A stretch of 64,000 bases of DNA, taken from positions 16,834-80,833 of the forward strand of contig JAGBNF010000020.1 of NCBI GenBank assembly GCA_017634555.1, given 5' to 3'. Source of the stretch: Eubacterium sp. Its GTDB lineage: Bacteria; Bacillota; Clostridia; Lachnospirales; Lachnospiraceae. Position 1 is the stretch's first letter; each line of letters begins with the position of its first letter. A model generated the notes under the pieces. That model saw only the letters and a program-made list of their open reading frames with translations. It was not told the origin of the DNA and did not search any database. This document shows positions 20,598 through 28,869 of the stretch, piece by piece. Both the position numbers and the translations under genes were made by a program.

Positions 20598-21309
20598 ATG
20601 TCCTCCACTTCACATCATAACCCGATATACGCTTAGCAAATACTGTAAGTCTGTCTGTCTTACGTCCTGCGGAAAACTCAAACGGCCAGCAGGTATACAT
20701 TACGAGTATCTCCTCTTCGTTCAGGAGATTATCGAGAATATACTTTTGAAGTTCTTTTTCATTAAGGACCTTAACCTCAGTCACCTGATATTCGTAATTA
20801 CAATAGTTAGTATTGATCTTAACTATGTCATCCTTCTCAATATCTTTAAGAGGCAGGAAGAAGGAATTGTTATGTCCGGAAAGGACTACCATTCTTCCGA
20901 AGCCCGGCAGAAAACTACCGAGGTACTGTCCTATACCAAGTCTAAGGATATCGGCATTATCGCCCCAGTAAACAGGAACATCCATTCCGATGTCATCACA
21001 AATAAGCTGAGCATAGTGGGAACCTGAAAGAGGGAAGTCGATATTCTCTATGCGAATATACGGTTCCGGTTTCTTTTCATCCTCATAAAGAGGAACAGGA
21101 TCTTCAGTAGCAGCTTTCGGGTCATAGATTGCATCTCTGACAACGTTCGTCTCCTCCATTGGAGCCTCTGCCCCGAGGATAGCTACCGCGTCCCTGGCCA
21201 TTTCCCAATATGGCTTCAGCCCGACATACAGAAAAATATATCCTATTACACTAAAAATTACTGGCATAAAAATATATGCCAGTAATTTTAAAATCCTTGA
21301 CTTATTCAT
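20581..21309 (-). CDS. Sortase (class D-like)
   Basis: Membrane-anchored cysteine transpeptidase linking proteins to the cell wall. N-terminal helix at about residues 8-28, then the sortase barrel: catalytic His in VLSGHNNSFF, catalytic Cys in MYTCWPFEFSAG, and Arg in KTDRLTVFAKR. The TC.PF spacing resembles class D rather than class A or B. 242 residues. It starts 5 bases after the probable substrate gene. A 14-bp hairpin with a T-run lies in its first 20 codons (see 21254-21289). Confidence 0.9.
   Translation of the reverse strand: MNKSRILKLLAYIFMPVIFSVIGYIFLYVGLKPYWEMARDAVAILGAEAPMEETNVVRDAIYDPKAATEDPVPLYEDEKKPEPYIRIENIDFPLSGSHYAQLICDDIGMDVPVYWGDNADILRLGIGQYLGSFLPGFGRMVVLSGHNNSFFLPLKDIEKDDIVKINTNYCNYEYQVTEVKVLNEKELQKYILDNLLNEEEILVMYTCWPFEFSAGRKTDRLTVFAKRISGYDVKWRTYEEDY
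21254..21289 (-). terminator. Terminator-like hairpin inside the 5' end of the sortase gene
   Basis: AAAATTACTGGCAT (21276-21289, read on minus) pairs perfectly with ATGCCAGTAATTTT (21254-21267) across an 8-base loop; the 3' arm ends in TTTTT. It is within codons 6-19 of the sortase, directly downstream of the strongly promoted first gene. Confidence 0.65.
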
Positions 21310-21314
21310 TTAGA

Positions 21315-21902
21315 TTACCTTGTTTTACGGCTATCCTTACGAATCATGAATACACCAAATGCGAATACAAATACAAGTGCTGCAACTACTGCAAGTGTAG
21401 ATGTGAAGTCGATACCAGTCTGGTTAACTGTCTGCTTATTTGAAGCAGCCTCTGTCTTCTCACCCTTCTCTGTTGTAATTGTAACTGTAGCATATCCTGT
21501 AGATGTGTCAACGCTAACTGTCATGCCATACTTCTGTGAAGTAGCATTTACAGTCTGAAGAATCTCAGGCAGTGCATTCTTAAGATCATTTCTTGTCTTA
21601 CATCCGTTCTTCTCAACAATACCAACGACTGCGTCGATAGTTGTGCTGAGATCATTACAAGCATCTGCTGAAAGGTCAACCTGCATAAGAGCGTTTGTTG
21701 CTTCAGCAATATACTGATTAGCTATGTTACCGCCGTCCTTAGGACTAGTTGAAAGAACTGATGCCCAGCTGTTAACAACTCCTGAGAACTTATCGAGCAG
21801 TGCCTGCTCGTCAGCGCTAACTCCGCTAGCTGCAAATACAGTTACAGCAGAACTGAGTACAAGTACAAGTGAGAGCACAAGTGCAAATAACTTCTTCTTC
21901 AT
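21315..21902 (-). CDS. Probable sortase substrate, small secreted protein with wall-anchor-like C-terminus
   Basis: Signal peptide (LFALVLSLVLVLSSAVTVFAA), a mostly helical mature part of about 120 residues with no recognised domain, then the motif VNQTG (about residue 163), a hydrophobic helix (STLAVVAALVFVFAFGVFMI) and the basic tail RKDSRKTR. This is the order of a cell-wall sorting signal, with VNQTG in place of LPXTG. First gene of the envelope operon and immediately before the sortase, so the pairing is a strong inference. The ATG at 21902 has GGGAG 9 bases upstream; an earlier ATG at 21911 is too close to it. Confidence 0.8.
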   Translation of the reverse strand: MKKKLFALVLSLVLVLSSAVTVFAASGVSADEQALLDKFSGVVNSWASVLSTSPKDGGNIANQYIAEATNALMQVDLSADACNDLSTTIDAVVGIVEKNGCKTRNDLKNALPEILQTVNATSQKYGMTVSVDTSTGYATVTITTEKGEKTEAASNKQTVNQTGIDFTSTLAVVAALVFVFAFGVFMIRKDSRKTR

Positions 21903-21963
21903 ACAATACATCTCCCTCTACCAACAATATTTTTAAAAACACATAATATAACAATATACTGTG

Positions 21964-21992
21964 ATTATAACCATATATTTGTGCTATGTCAA
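21964..21992 (-). promoter_or_regulatory. Consensus sigma-A promoter of the envelope operon
   Basis: Perfect TTGACA, 17 bases, perfect TATAAT on the minus strand, about 60 bases upstream of the first gene. It should be a strong promoter for the sortase-substrate gene and, through it, the sortase-cps genes. Confidence 0.88.
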
Positions 21993-22199
21993 CACGGAAA
22001 CTATGAATAATTATCAAATTGACTAAGGTTATTTATAAAAATGTACCAAATACTGTGTATAAAACATAAATTTTTGTGCGTATGTTGGGGTTTGAGCAAA
22101 ATCAAAAATTTTTTCTCAATGCCCTATTTTAGTGCTTTGATACATTTTTCACAAGACCTTTTCTTGTAAAAATCGTACAATTCATTTTGTGAATTATTA

Positions 22200-23540
22200 C
22201 TAGTAAGTGCCGGTAATAATATAGCTATATAACTTATAGGTGTTGTGGCCGTTTCTGCTGAGCGGTCCCAGCACCGCCTCACCCTTGGCAATTTTCCTAA
22301 GAGATGGGTCCATTGCAGCCTGACTGCTGTTCAGATGATAATAGCTTTCATCGATTCCGTCTGAGAAATACTCATCAAGGTTAAGCTCGTAAATCGTGAA
22401 CTTCGCAAAGTAGTCACCGCCGTCAATATCTCCAAGGCTGTTCACTATAACAATTCGATTGTGAGCCTCGCCGTCGGCAGCCTCATAGTAAACCTTACCG
22501 TCGCTGCAGAATGAATACTCACTGTTTTCAAACCACTCTTCCATTTCCTGAACCGTATAATCCAGGTCGAAGAATCGATCCAGATTATCAACCACCCAGC
22601 TGCCATCAAGAACTTCATATTCGCTTTCATAACTTACCCAGCTGTTTGCATTGATCTTTGCATAAATGTGTATGAAATCAACCAGATCGGTTACCTTCGT
22701 ATTCTGATCATAAGTAAAATTTGCATTAGCCTCCGCAAAGTTGCTCAGGAAAATGTTCGCCTCGTATTGAGTTTCCTTGTCGATACCTGAGGATGAGCTG
22801 TCGGTGTCGTTTGAGTCATCGGTGCTTGAGTTGTCATCGTTTGTATTGTCACCATTGTTGGCTGTGCTGTTGTCTTTATTCGCGTTGTCCTTGTTGTCGG
22901 CGGTATTTGTTGAGTCTGTACCGCCATTGTTGTTCGTTGTGTCTGTGCTGCCGCTGTTGTCCTTGTCTGTTGTGTCTGTATCACCGCCGTTCTGAGTGAA
23001 CTGCACTTCACTATCAACCTTGGACCACGAACCGTCGATCACATTCATCTCATATACAGTCTGATCTCTCGAAACCGCAAAATGATATTCCGTCGTAAAC
23101 TTGCCGCCACTGTCCTTACCGATTCCGATAAGTCTGCAGTTATTTCCGTCGATTTTTTCCGTTCCTTCATCGATCATAGAAAGACCGCTTGTGGCGAAGC
23201 CTGCCATCTTATCATTCTTCATAAGCATGTCTGAAGCCTGGTCAAAGGAAAGCGCTTTTGTATTCTTTCCACTTTGTGATGCGGAATTGCTGTTGCCATC
23301 TTTGTTCTGGCCATCTTTGCTGGATGCTTCGGTGTTGCCGGAATTATCAGTGTTATCAGTATTGTTATCTGTATTATTATCAGTATTGTTTCCTGTGTCA
23401 TTTCCGGAAGTCTCATCAGTTGCCGCTTCCGTTGATGTTACTGTTGCAGTTGTATCAGTCTCCGGCTTCTTGTTGCCGCATCCGGATAAAGCAAGTCCAA
23501 GAACAAGCGACATCGCCAGTAAACTCTTCTTTTTAATCAT
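22200..23540 (-). CDS. Lipoprotein with Asn/Asp/Thr-rich linkers
   Basis: Lipoprotein signal with lipobox LSGC. Two low-complexity linkers rich in Asn, Asp, Thr and Ser (about residues 35-95 and 190-255) separate three parts: the N-terminus, a central domain (about 100-188, KALSFDQASDMLMKND...VYEMNVIDGSWSKV) and a C-terminal domain (about 262-446). No known family recognised. The ATG at 23540 is chosen over an upstream TTG at 23549 because AAAGG lies 10 bases before it. The linkers are encoded by imperfect repeats (AACACTGATAAT-like on the minus strand). Confidence 0.8.
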   Translation of the reverse strand: MIKKKSLLAMSLVLGLALSGCGNKKPETDTTATVTSTEAATDETSGNDTGNNTDNNTDNNTDNTDNSGNTEASSKDGQNKDGNSNSASQSGKNTKALSFDQASDMLMKNDKMAGFATSGLSMIDEGTEKIDGNNCRLIGIGKDSGGKFTTEYHFAVSRDQTVYEMNVIDGSWSKVDSEVQFTQNGGDTDTTDKDNSGSTDTTNNNGGTDSTNTADNKDNANKDNSTANNGDNTNDDNSSTDDSNDTDSSSSGIDKETQYEANIFLSNFAEANANFTYDQNTKVTDLVDFIHIYAKINANSWVSYESEYEVLDGSWVVDNLDRFFDLDYTVQEMEEWFENSEYSFCSDGKVYYEAADGEAHNRIVIVNSLGDIDGGDYFAKFTIYELNLDEYFSDGIDESYYHLNSSQAAMDPSLRKIAKGEAVLGPLSRNGHNTYKLYSYIITGTY

Positions 23541-23650
23541 ATATCCCAAACCTTTCTTAATACATGATATCCATGATGATATTAATTATCGAACAATAAA
23601 TGTGTTTATGCATCATGACATTTCATGATATTTCAGAGCTTTATATTGTG

Positions 23651-24616
23651 CTATGCCAGCTCCCAAAAAACGATGGAGCTTGCGGCTGCAACATTCAGTG
23701 AATCAACGTTGTTCTTCATTGGTATCTTTACTACATAATCGGATGACTCTATAACTTCGTCTGAAAGACCGAAGCCCTCGTTGCCCATTATTATGGCAAG
23801 CCGCTCCTCGTTCTTCAGACGTTCGTCACGGATGCTTACCGAGTTATCTGAAAGTGCCATCGCAGCTGTTTTAAATCCAAGCTTATGAAGTGTATCTATA
23901 TAGTTATTCTCTTTTTTGCCAAGCTTTGTCCATGGAACCTGAAATACAGTTCCCACACTGACTCTTGATGCTCGTCTGTAAAGCGGGTCGCTGGATGAAC
24001 CGGTAAGTATGACCGCTTCAATTCCGAGAGCTGCCGCTGATCTGAACATTGCTCCCACATTTGTCGGATTTTCTACATCATCGAAAATTGCAATACGATG
24101 ATAGTCGCGAATAAGTTCAGCCATGTCCGGAAGCGGACGCCTCTTCATCATTGCAAGAACACCACGGGTTATGTTTACGCCTGTGAGGCCGGCAATGGTT
24201 TCGTAGTCAGCAACATATACCGGGATCGGGGTGTCGTCATAAAGTGCAGCCTGTTCTGATTGTTCTGAATGTTCCGGCTGCTCTGATTGTTCTTTCTGAT
24301 TTGCCTGATTCGATTGATTTGTCTGATTCGCCTGTTCTGCCAACTCTGAAAATCTGCGGCACATCTCATCTGCAATGTTGTCGATCATAACAAATGCAGC
24401 CGGCTGATAGCCTGCCATCAATGCACGCTCGATGACCATCGGACTCTCAACAACGAAGAGTCCCAGTTCCGGCTCATAGTAGTGCAGCAGTTGGTTCTCG
24501 TTAGCATCAAAGAACAACTCAAAAAATGTGCTGTCCCCATAAACTGATTCTTTGTTGCTGTCAGATACAGTCGAGCTGCCATGTATGTCATTTATCTGAG
24601 TATATTTAAATTTCAT
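23651..24616 (-). CDS. SpoU/TrmH-family RNA 2'-O-methyltransferase
   Basis: SPOUT-fold methyltransferase. Motif 1 FDDVENPTNVGAMFRSAAALG, motif 2 IIMGNEGFGLS and motif 3 VKIPMKNNVDSLNVAAASSIVF are complete and include the Arg, Glu and Asn of the active site. The N-terminal substrate-binding domain is interrupted at about residues 92-124 by a Gln/Asn/Ser/Glu-rich insert (repeats such as NQTNQSNQANQ). 321 residues against about 250-270 for the family. ACGGAGAATATAA precedes the ATG. Target (rRNA or tRNA) cannot be told from sequence. Confidence 0.9.
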   Translation of the reverse strand: MKFKYTQINDIHGSSTVSDSNKESVYGDSTFFELFFDANENQLLHYYEPELGLFVVESPMVIERALMAGYQPAAFVMIDNIADEMCRRFSELAEQANQTNQSNQANQKEQSEQPEHSEQSEQAALYDDTPIPVYVADYETIAGLTGVNITRGVLAMMKRRPLPDMAELIRDYHRIAIFDDVENPTNVGAMFRSAAALGIEAVILTGSSSDPLYRRASRVSVGTVFQVPWTKLGKKENNYIDTLHKLGFKTAAMALSDNSVSIRDERLKNEERLAIIMGNEGFGLSDEVIESSDYVVKIPMKNNVDSLNVAAASSIVFWELA

Positions 24617-24638
24617 TTATATTCTCCGTAAATTTAGA

Positions 24639-24719
24639 TTAGTTTTTCGCCATCATGATCAGTGCATTCGCCATCATAATCAGTACATTCACAATCATTA
24701 TCAGTGCATTCGCCATCAT
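24639..24719 (-). CDS. Putative 26-residue hydrophobic peptide made of 7-residue repeats
   Basis: Open frame starting ATGATG that overlaps the stop codon of the GH114 gene as ATGA and ends with TAA 22 bases before the SpoU gene. It encodes a 26-residue peptide of the form M-(MANALIM)-(IVNVLIM)-(MANALIM)-MAKN, hydrophobic enough for one membrane helix. It is generated by the 21-bp tandem repeat at 24648-24720. No separate ribosome site; expression would depend on coupling. It may be only a by-product of the repeat. Confidence 0.35.
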   Translation of the reverse strand: MMANALIMIVNVLIMMANALIMMAKN

Positions 24720-24720
24720 T
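24648..24720 (-). repeat. 21-bp tandem repeat, 3.5 copies, overlapping a stop codon
   Basis: Copies at 24648, 24669 and 24690 (plus-strand unit CGCCATCATNATCAGTGCATT) and a partial copy at 24711-24720 that contains the stop of the GH114 gene. The period is a multiple of three, so an open frame is kept. Confidence 0.9.
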
Positions 24721-25630
24721 CAAGATTCAGCTTTGGTGATACATAGTAACGATAGCCCTTCTCGTTACAGAAGGATTCAATCTTTTTGATCAGTTCAGCG
24801 TCAGTCGTATATTCAAGCAGATACACATCCACTCCATGTCTCGACACCTCATCCAGATATTCGGTGAAGTATTCTGTCTCAGACTTCTTCTGGGTTCCGA
24901 AGCTGTCCTTCTTATCCCAGTTGATGCTGGAAAAAACAGTCTCCTGATTTACCGCATCGAAAATGTCATTCACAGCATCAAATCTATTAAAGCACTCAGT
25001 AACATATACATCGCCGCCGTTGATAGAAACATAGAATCCATAATCCTTGAACGCTTTAAGGATTTTTGTTATTGCATCGAATTTCGCATCGGATTTATAG
25101 TGATAATAAACATCAAGATTATCAACAAAGAGGCCATCGAAGTCTTTATCCTTCAGCTCACCTGCCAGATCTATAATAAAGCTCTGCCACTCAGGCTGCG
25201 CGACATCAACCCATCTCTCGTCTTCCCAATTCTTATAAACATCAAGAGTGTACTTCTCATATTCTTTATAGTAGGAACGGTAATTCTCGATAGCTCCCAC
25301 ATTTATATAACTGTAAACTATATGGCCTTCGTTCTTAAGAGCGTCAACCTGTTCCTTGGTGAAGGCCTGACCCTCGATAACGATGGTCTTATACTGCTTC
25401 ATCTTTTCAGTGTCTTCAGGTTCTGCGCCAAGAAAGACACCGTAGTCATGATTGTCAATTACATCAGTGTTACCATCAACACCATTACCATTTACATCAA
25501 TGTTATCATTCGCGTCGTTTGCTTCTATCTTATCAGATGTTTTTTCATCGCCCTGTTCTGTTGAACCACACGCTGTTCCCAGCATCATCAGTGTCATACA
25601 TATAGCGAGCAACATCAATTTCTTTTTCAT
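24716..25630 (-). CDS. Lipoprotein, GH114-like TIM-barrel (alpha-1,4-polygalactosaminidase family)
   Basis: Lipoprotein signal (lipobox GTAC, Cys at about 21), an Asn/Asp-rich linker to about residue 60, then a TIM-barrel of the GH114/TM1410 type: YKTIVIEGQAF, IVYSYINVGAIENYR, WVDVAQPEW, GLFVDNLDVYY and YVSINGG. Asp residues of the VDN.D block are the likely catalytic region. Family members hydrolyse alpha-1,4-galactosaminogalactan-type polymers; true substrate here unknown. It begins directly after the stop of the upstream membrane-protein gene (TAAATG), so the two are coupled. Possibly a polysaccharide-remodelling hydrolase. Confidence 0.85.
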   Translation of the reverse strand: MKKKLMLLAICMTLMMLGTACGSTEQGDEKTSDKIEANDANDNIDVNGNGVDGNTDVIDNHDYGVFLGAEPEDTEKMKQYKTIVIEGQAFTKEQVDALKNEGHIVYSYINVGAIENYRSYYKEYEKYTLDVYKNWEDERWVDVAQPEWQSFIIDLAGELKDKDFDGLFVDNLDVYYHYKSDAKFDAITKILKAFKDYGFYVSINGGDVYVTECFNRFDAVNDIFDAVNQETVFSSINWDKKDSFGTQKKSETEYFTEYLDEVSRHGVDVYLLEYTTDAELIKKIESFCNEKGYRYYVSPKLNLE

Positions 25631-27085
25631 TTATAAATCTCCGGTTTCATTGTTATTATGCCGCACATTTTTATTGCTGCGGCCATCATTCGCCTCCATC
25701 TTCACATCCATCTTCACATCCGCATTCGCGGCATATAAAAGTCCACACATTCCGGCCAGTGCCGTCACGATGCACGCCTTGTTGGTGAACCAATAGTGGA
25801 TTGCCGAATGATTTCTCGCAAATATATACCACACCGCCGGAACAAGTGCAAGAATCACATAAGGTATTGCATGTCTCACAGTGTCGCCAAACGTAACACG
25901 GCGTGACCTTATCGAAGCAATCACTCTGATCACTACATATATGAAATATAAAATCATGATCAGCGTTACAGGCGTCTTGAGAAATGTACCGTAATTCGAC
26001 CTGAGCACTGTATATATTCCAAAGCGTTCCAGACCATCCGCAGATTCCGCTGCAGTACGCTGTTTAAATACATTAGTCGCATTATCGAAAAGATTGATTC
26101 CGGTAAGCAGACTGCCGAGGATCCATTTCGAAATCCACATGCATCCATATCCCACGCACCAAAGAATTCCGTTTCGCGCGAGTCTTATGAAGCGTGGCAT
26201 CAATTCCTCCGTTTCTGTCAGCAACAGATAGATTACTGCAGGCACGCCGAACGTCGCGATAGGATATGTAAGCAGATCAAAGTATGCAGTAAGAATTCCC
26301 ATGTTGAGGAATATGAAGAGTGCGCAAAGTTCATATCTTCTTTCTGTATCAGTACTTCTATATGCACATTCACTTCTTTTTGTATCAGATCTTCCTGCCT
26401 TTGTATCCTTATGATTGCTGTTGCAATGCTTACATGTTGCCAGAAGCAGAATCACACCCAATGACAGGACGTAAAAGCAGACTGAAAACTGCATGCTTTT
26501 TGACATCGCTATCGGCATCAGCATCATATATGAAATTACATACGGAACGATAACATTCTTCAATCCGCATCGATACATCAAAACCGAAATCACGCAGATA
26601 ACCAGGAGCTGCACGATTCCGTTAATGATCCTTATGGTAGAATATCCGAAGAGACTGAGCATAGGTCTCAGTATTATCAGGTAACCGTGCCAATAACGTG
26701 AGTAATCATACTCTCTTGTAAAATCTTTTCCATCTATAAAATGTGCTGCGAGCCCTTCTGCTCTATCCAATCCGTCTATTACTCCATGATAGACGAATAC
26801 CGTTTTTTCTATTGTAGATACCTCCGAAGCATCTGCTGCTTCCAGCATCATTATGGAATCAGTGAAATTATCCAGCTGGCTTGTCGCATATTTTGTGACC
26901 TTCGGATATGTACCTTCATTTCGGATTGTGACTGCAGACTGCCGCACATTTTTCTCGATAGGAGAAAGCGGCAATGAGAATGTGATATCCAGCAACACCA
27001 TTCCAATTATTGCTGCCGCTGCGAGATTAAGAAGAATCATCATCGTGTACAGCATGATTCTTTTTGTCATATTACTTTTCGCCAT
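25631..27085 (-). CDS. Polytopic membrane protein, unknown function
   Basis: 484 residues with an N-terminal helix (about 10-32), an extracytoplasmic loop to about 135, and then about nine further helices. An Arg/Asp/Ser-rich cytoplasmic loop lies at about 222-250, and the C-terminal tail is polar. The layout (one helix, large outer loop, many helices) is like GT-C fold glycosyltransferases, but I see no DXD signature in the first outer loop and do not assign it. Operon with the GH114 gene. ATG at 27085 has a weak ribosome site; an in-frame ATG at 27070 is possible. Confidence 0.75.
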   Translation of the reverse strand: MAKSNMTKRIMLYTMMILLNLAAAAIIGMVLLDITFSLPLSPIEKNVRQSAVTIRNEGTYPKVTKYATSQLDNFTDSIMMLEAADASEVSTIEKTVFVYHGVIDGLDRAEGLAAHFIDGKDFTREYDYSRYWHGYLIILRPMLSLFGYSTIRIINGIVQLLVICVISVLMYRCGLKNVIVPYVISYMMLMPIAMSKSMQFSVCFYVLSLGVILLLATCKHCNSNHKDTKAGRSDTKRSECAYRSTDTERRYELCALFIFLNMGILTAYFDLLTYPIATFGVPAVIYLLLTETEELMPRFIRLARNGILWCVGYGCMWISKWILGSLLTGINLFDNATNVFKQRTAAESADGLERFGIYTVLRSNYGTFLKTPVTLIMILYFIYVVIRVIASIRSRRVTFGDTVRHAIPYVILALVPAVWYIFARNHSAIHYWFTNKACIVTALAGMCGLLYAANADVKMDVKMEANDGRSNKNVRHNNNETGDL

Positions 27086-27171
27086 GTTCTTTCTTAATAT
27101 AATACTTCTTCTGTGAAACGCTACCGGTATGATGCATTACTCTCCCTTCACTTCCAGTAACATCCGACTAA

Positions 27172-27200
27172 AGAATATCATCATAATAATTCATCTTCAA
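27172..27200 (-). promoter_or_regulatory. Candidate promoter of the membrane protein-GH114 operon
   Basis: TTGAAG, 17 bases, TATTCT on the minus strand, 87 bases before the start at 27085 and just downstream of the 27271 repeat array. Confidence 0.4.
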
Positions 27201-27270
27201 TCACTATATTGGTAATCATTTATATGAACTTTCATAGTATCCGATAACATGTAGTGTTTCACTCACATGA

Positions 27271-27560
27271 TTGCGTAAAAACCAAGACGGTACTAACATA
27301 GCCTACCGAAAACCGTAGATGTGGTAGTACATCGAAGCACTGAGAAGCCATAAAAACCGGAAATTACTACCACGACGCCCCAATAACAATAGGCGTGGTA
27401 GTACACCAGAAATCTGATAATCCGAAAAGACCGGAAATATACTACCATATGGTGGCGAATACAGCATAATGTTAGTACTACCGAAAAATCGAGCAATCAC
27501 ATAAACCGAATTTTACTAACACAATGTACCGAAAACCATGGAAGTGGTAGTACCGAGCCG
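27271..27560 (+). repeat. Array 1: four ~74-bp units with eight alternately inverted TACTA[A/C]CA sites
   Basis: Sites: TACTAACA 27291, TGGTAGTA 27322, TACTACCA 27365, TGGTAGTA 27396, TACTACCA 27440, TGTTAGTA 27470, TACTAACA 27514, TGGTAGTA 27545. Start-to-start distances alternate 31, 43, 31, 44, 30, 44, 31. Between units runs a degenerate stretch (ACCGAAAAATCGAG...ATAAACCGGAAAT type). The array begins after TTGCGTAAAA. A paralogous array lies at 44230-44511. It is upstream of the operon starting at 27085. The 600-base gap holds no convincing gene. Confidence 0.9.
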
Positions 27561-27601
27561 TAAGTGAATTGAACTTAGACGAAAATATAGCAGATTCACA
27601 A

Positions 27602-27631
27602 GAAAAAAGGACCGCCACCAGGCGGTCCAGA
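27602..27631 (-). terminator. Terminator of the alpha/beta hydrolase gene
   Basis: GGACCGCC-ACCA-GGCGGTCC, followed on the minus strand by TTTTTT. Confidence 0.9.
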
Positions 27632-27684
27632 AAAATGAAAGTGGAAAAAGTATATGTATTTCCTATTCTTCTATTAATCATCCT

Positions 27685-28758
27685 CTACTTATTATCTTCT
27701 ACTATCTCCTCCAGCACTTCCTTAGCTTTGTCGTACTCTTCGTAGAGCGGGCTATGTGCGGAGTTTTCGAAGATGTAGATTTTCTTCTTCGGAGCTTCCA
27801 GCTCTTCATAATATTTTATCTGCAAATCTGAGAGGCAGGTGTAATCGTACTTGCCGACCATAAAGTACACCGGAATATCCATACTTGGTATATCCTCAAA
27901 GGCATTGAATGTATGCGTATCATCGGACACCGGAAATTCGGAAGACTGCTTCTTGCCCTTCCATATCTCAATCCGTTCCTTCTGCGTATATGCCGTACAG
28001 CGTAGGCTCGGAAAGAAGATTCCCGTTATGACGTTATCCATCTTTCTTGTCGTACCGACTCCAAGGTCATGCATTGCCTTATCGCGAAGACCTGATTTGC
28101 AGTATACATCAAATTCATCACTCGACTCAGAAATGCGGTACTTCTCGAATTCACTGACCATCTTATCATTTCCGGCCTTCCGGTATTCTTCCTTCATATA
28201 ATCAAATGCAATGTTTTCGGATTCTACCTGATCAACGATCTGAGACATTGCGATGTAAGCCGCATATTTCTCCGGATGCTCCTGTACAGTTTTCGCTGCA
28301 ATATACGTTCCGAAGGAATGACCCATGATGTAGATCTTATCCTGTGAGAAACGGGCACGCAGATAATCAGTGACAGCCTGCGTATCCCTCAAATATCTTT
28401 CGGTTGTCATATCGGATGGATTAATTCCCGGATCATAGGAACCCCCTGTTCCCCTATAATCCCAGTAACATACTGTGAATACGCTAGGTATTGGAGATTG
28501 ATTAAAATATTCCAGCAGATACTGAGGAATTCCGGGACCTCCACCGCATACGATTAATACCGGATTGTTGACGTTCTCAGATATAATAAACAGCCCGAGG
28601 CTGTCACCGTCTACTTCAAGCTCCACCCGCTCGGAAAGGCCGTTCGGAGTTTTCGGCTCCGGCAGCCTTCCTCTACTTGGCGGAAGTATAATAAGCACTG
28701 CAGCTGCAACGATGCAAGCTGTTATGCCACATATTTTATAAAGTTTCTTCTTTATCAT
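27685..28758 (-). CDS. Alpha/beta hydrolase, proline iminopeptidase-like
   Basis: One N-terminal hydrophobic helix (about 8-25) suggests membrane anchoring. The alpha/beta fold shows the oxyanion region VCGGGPGIP, nucleophile elbow GHSFGTY, Asp region MVGKYDYTC and His region NSAHSPLYEE. The GGGPG and GHSFG pattern is that of S33 prolyl aminopeptidase-like hydrolases. 357 residues. Real substrate unknown. Single-gene unit with a terminator. Confidence 0.85.
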   Translation of the reverse strand: MIKKKLYKICGITACIVAAAVLIILPPSRGRLPEPKTPNGLSERVELEVDGDSLGLFIISENVNNPVLIVCGGGPGIPQYLLEYFNQSPIPSVFTVCYWDYRGTGGSYDPGINPSDMTTERYLRDTQAVTDYLRARFSQDKIYIMGHSFGTYIAAKTVQEHPEKYAAYIAMSQIVDQVESENIAFDYMKEEYRKAGNDKMVSEFEKYRISESSDEFDVYCKSGLRDKAMHDLGVGTTRKMDNVITGIFFPSLRCTAYTQKERIEIWKGKKQSSEFPVSDDTHTFNAFEDIPSMDIPVYFMVGKYDYTCLSDLQIKYYEELEAPKKKIYIFENSAHSPLYEEYDKAKEVLEEIVEDNK

Positions 28759-28784
28759 ATAAATTGTGTTCCTTTACTAACACA

Positions 28785-28823
28785 TAATAAATGTCCTGAC
28801 GCTAATATATAACATCAGGACAT
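28785..28823 (-). terminator. Terminator of the cell-wall repeat protein gene
   Basis: ATGTCCTGA pairs with TCAGGACAT across about 15 bases and is followed on the minus strand by TTTATTATG. Confidence 0.65.
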
Positions 28824-28869
28824 CTAAAGTCTTTAACTGTATTTTGTCTATTTCTAAACTGTTTCTTAA

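Noticed and set aside
22777-23628. Plus-strand frames opposite the Asn/Asp-rich lipoprotein
   Set aside because: Produced by the low-complexity repeats; no supporting signals.
27271-27560. CRISPR array
   Set aside because: Repeats alternate in orientation, units are only 8 bp conserved, spacers are related to each other and no cas gene is near.
27293-27681. Minus-strand open frames of 65-67 residues through array 1
   Set aside because: The repeat period (74-75) is not a multiple of three, no ribosome site is present and the composition is low; they follow from the repeat.
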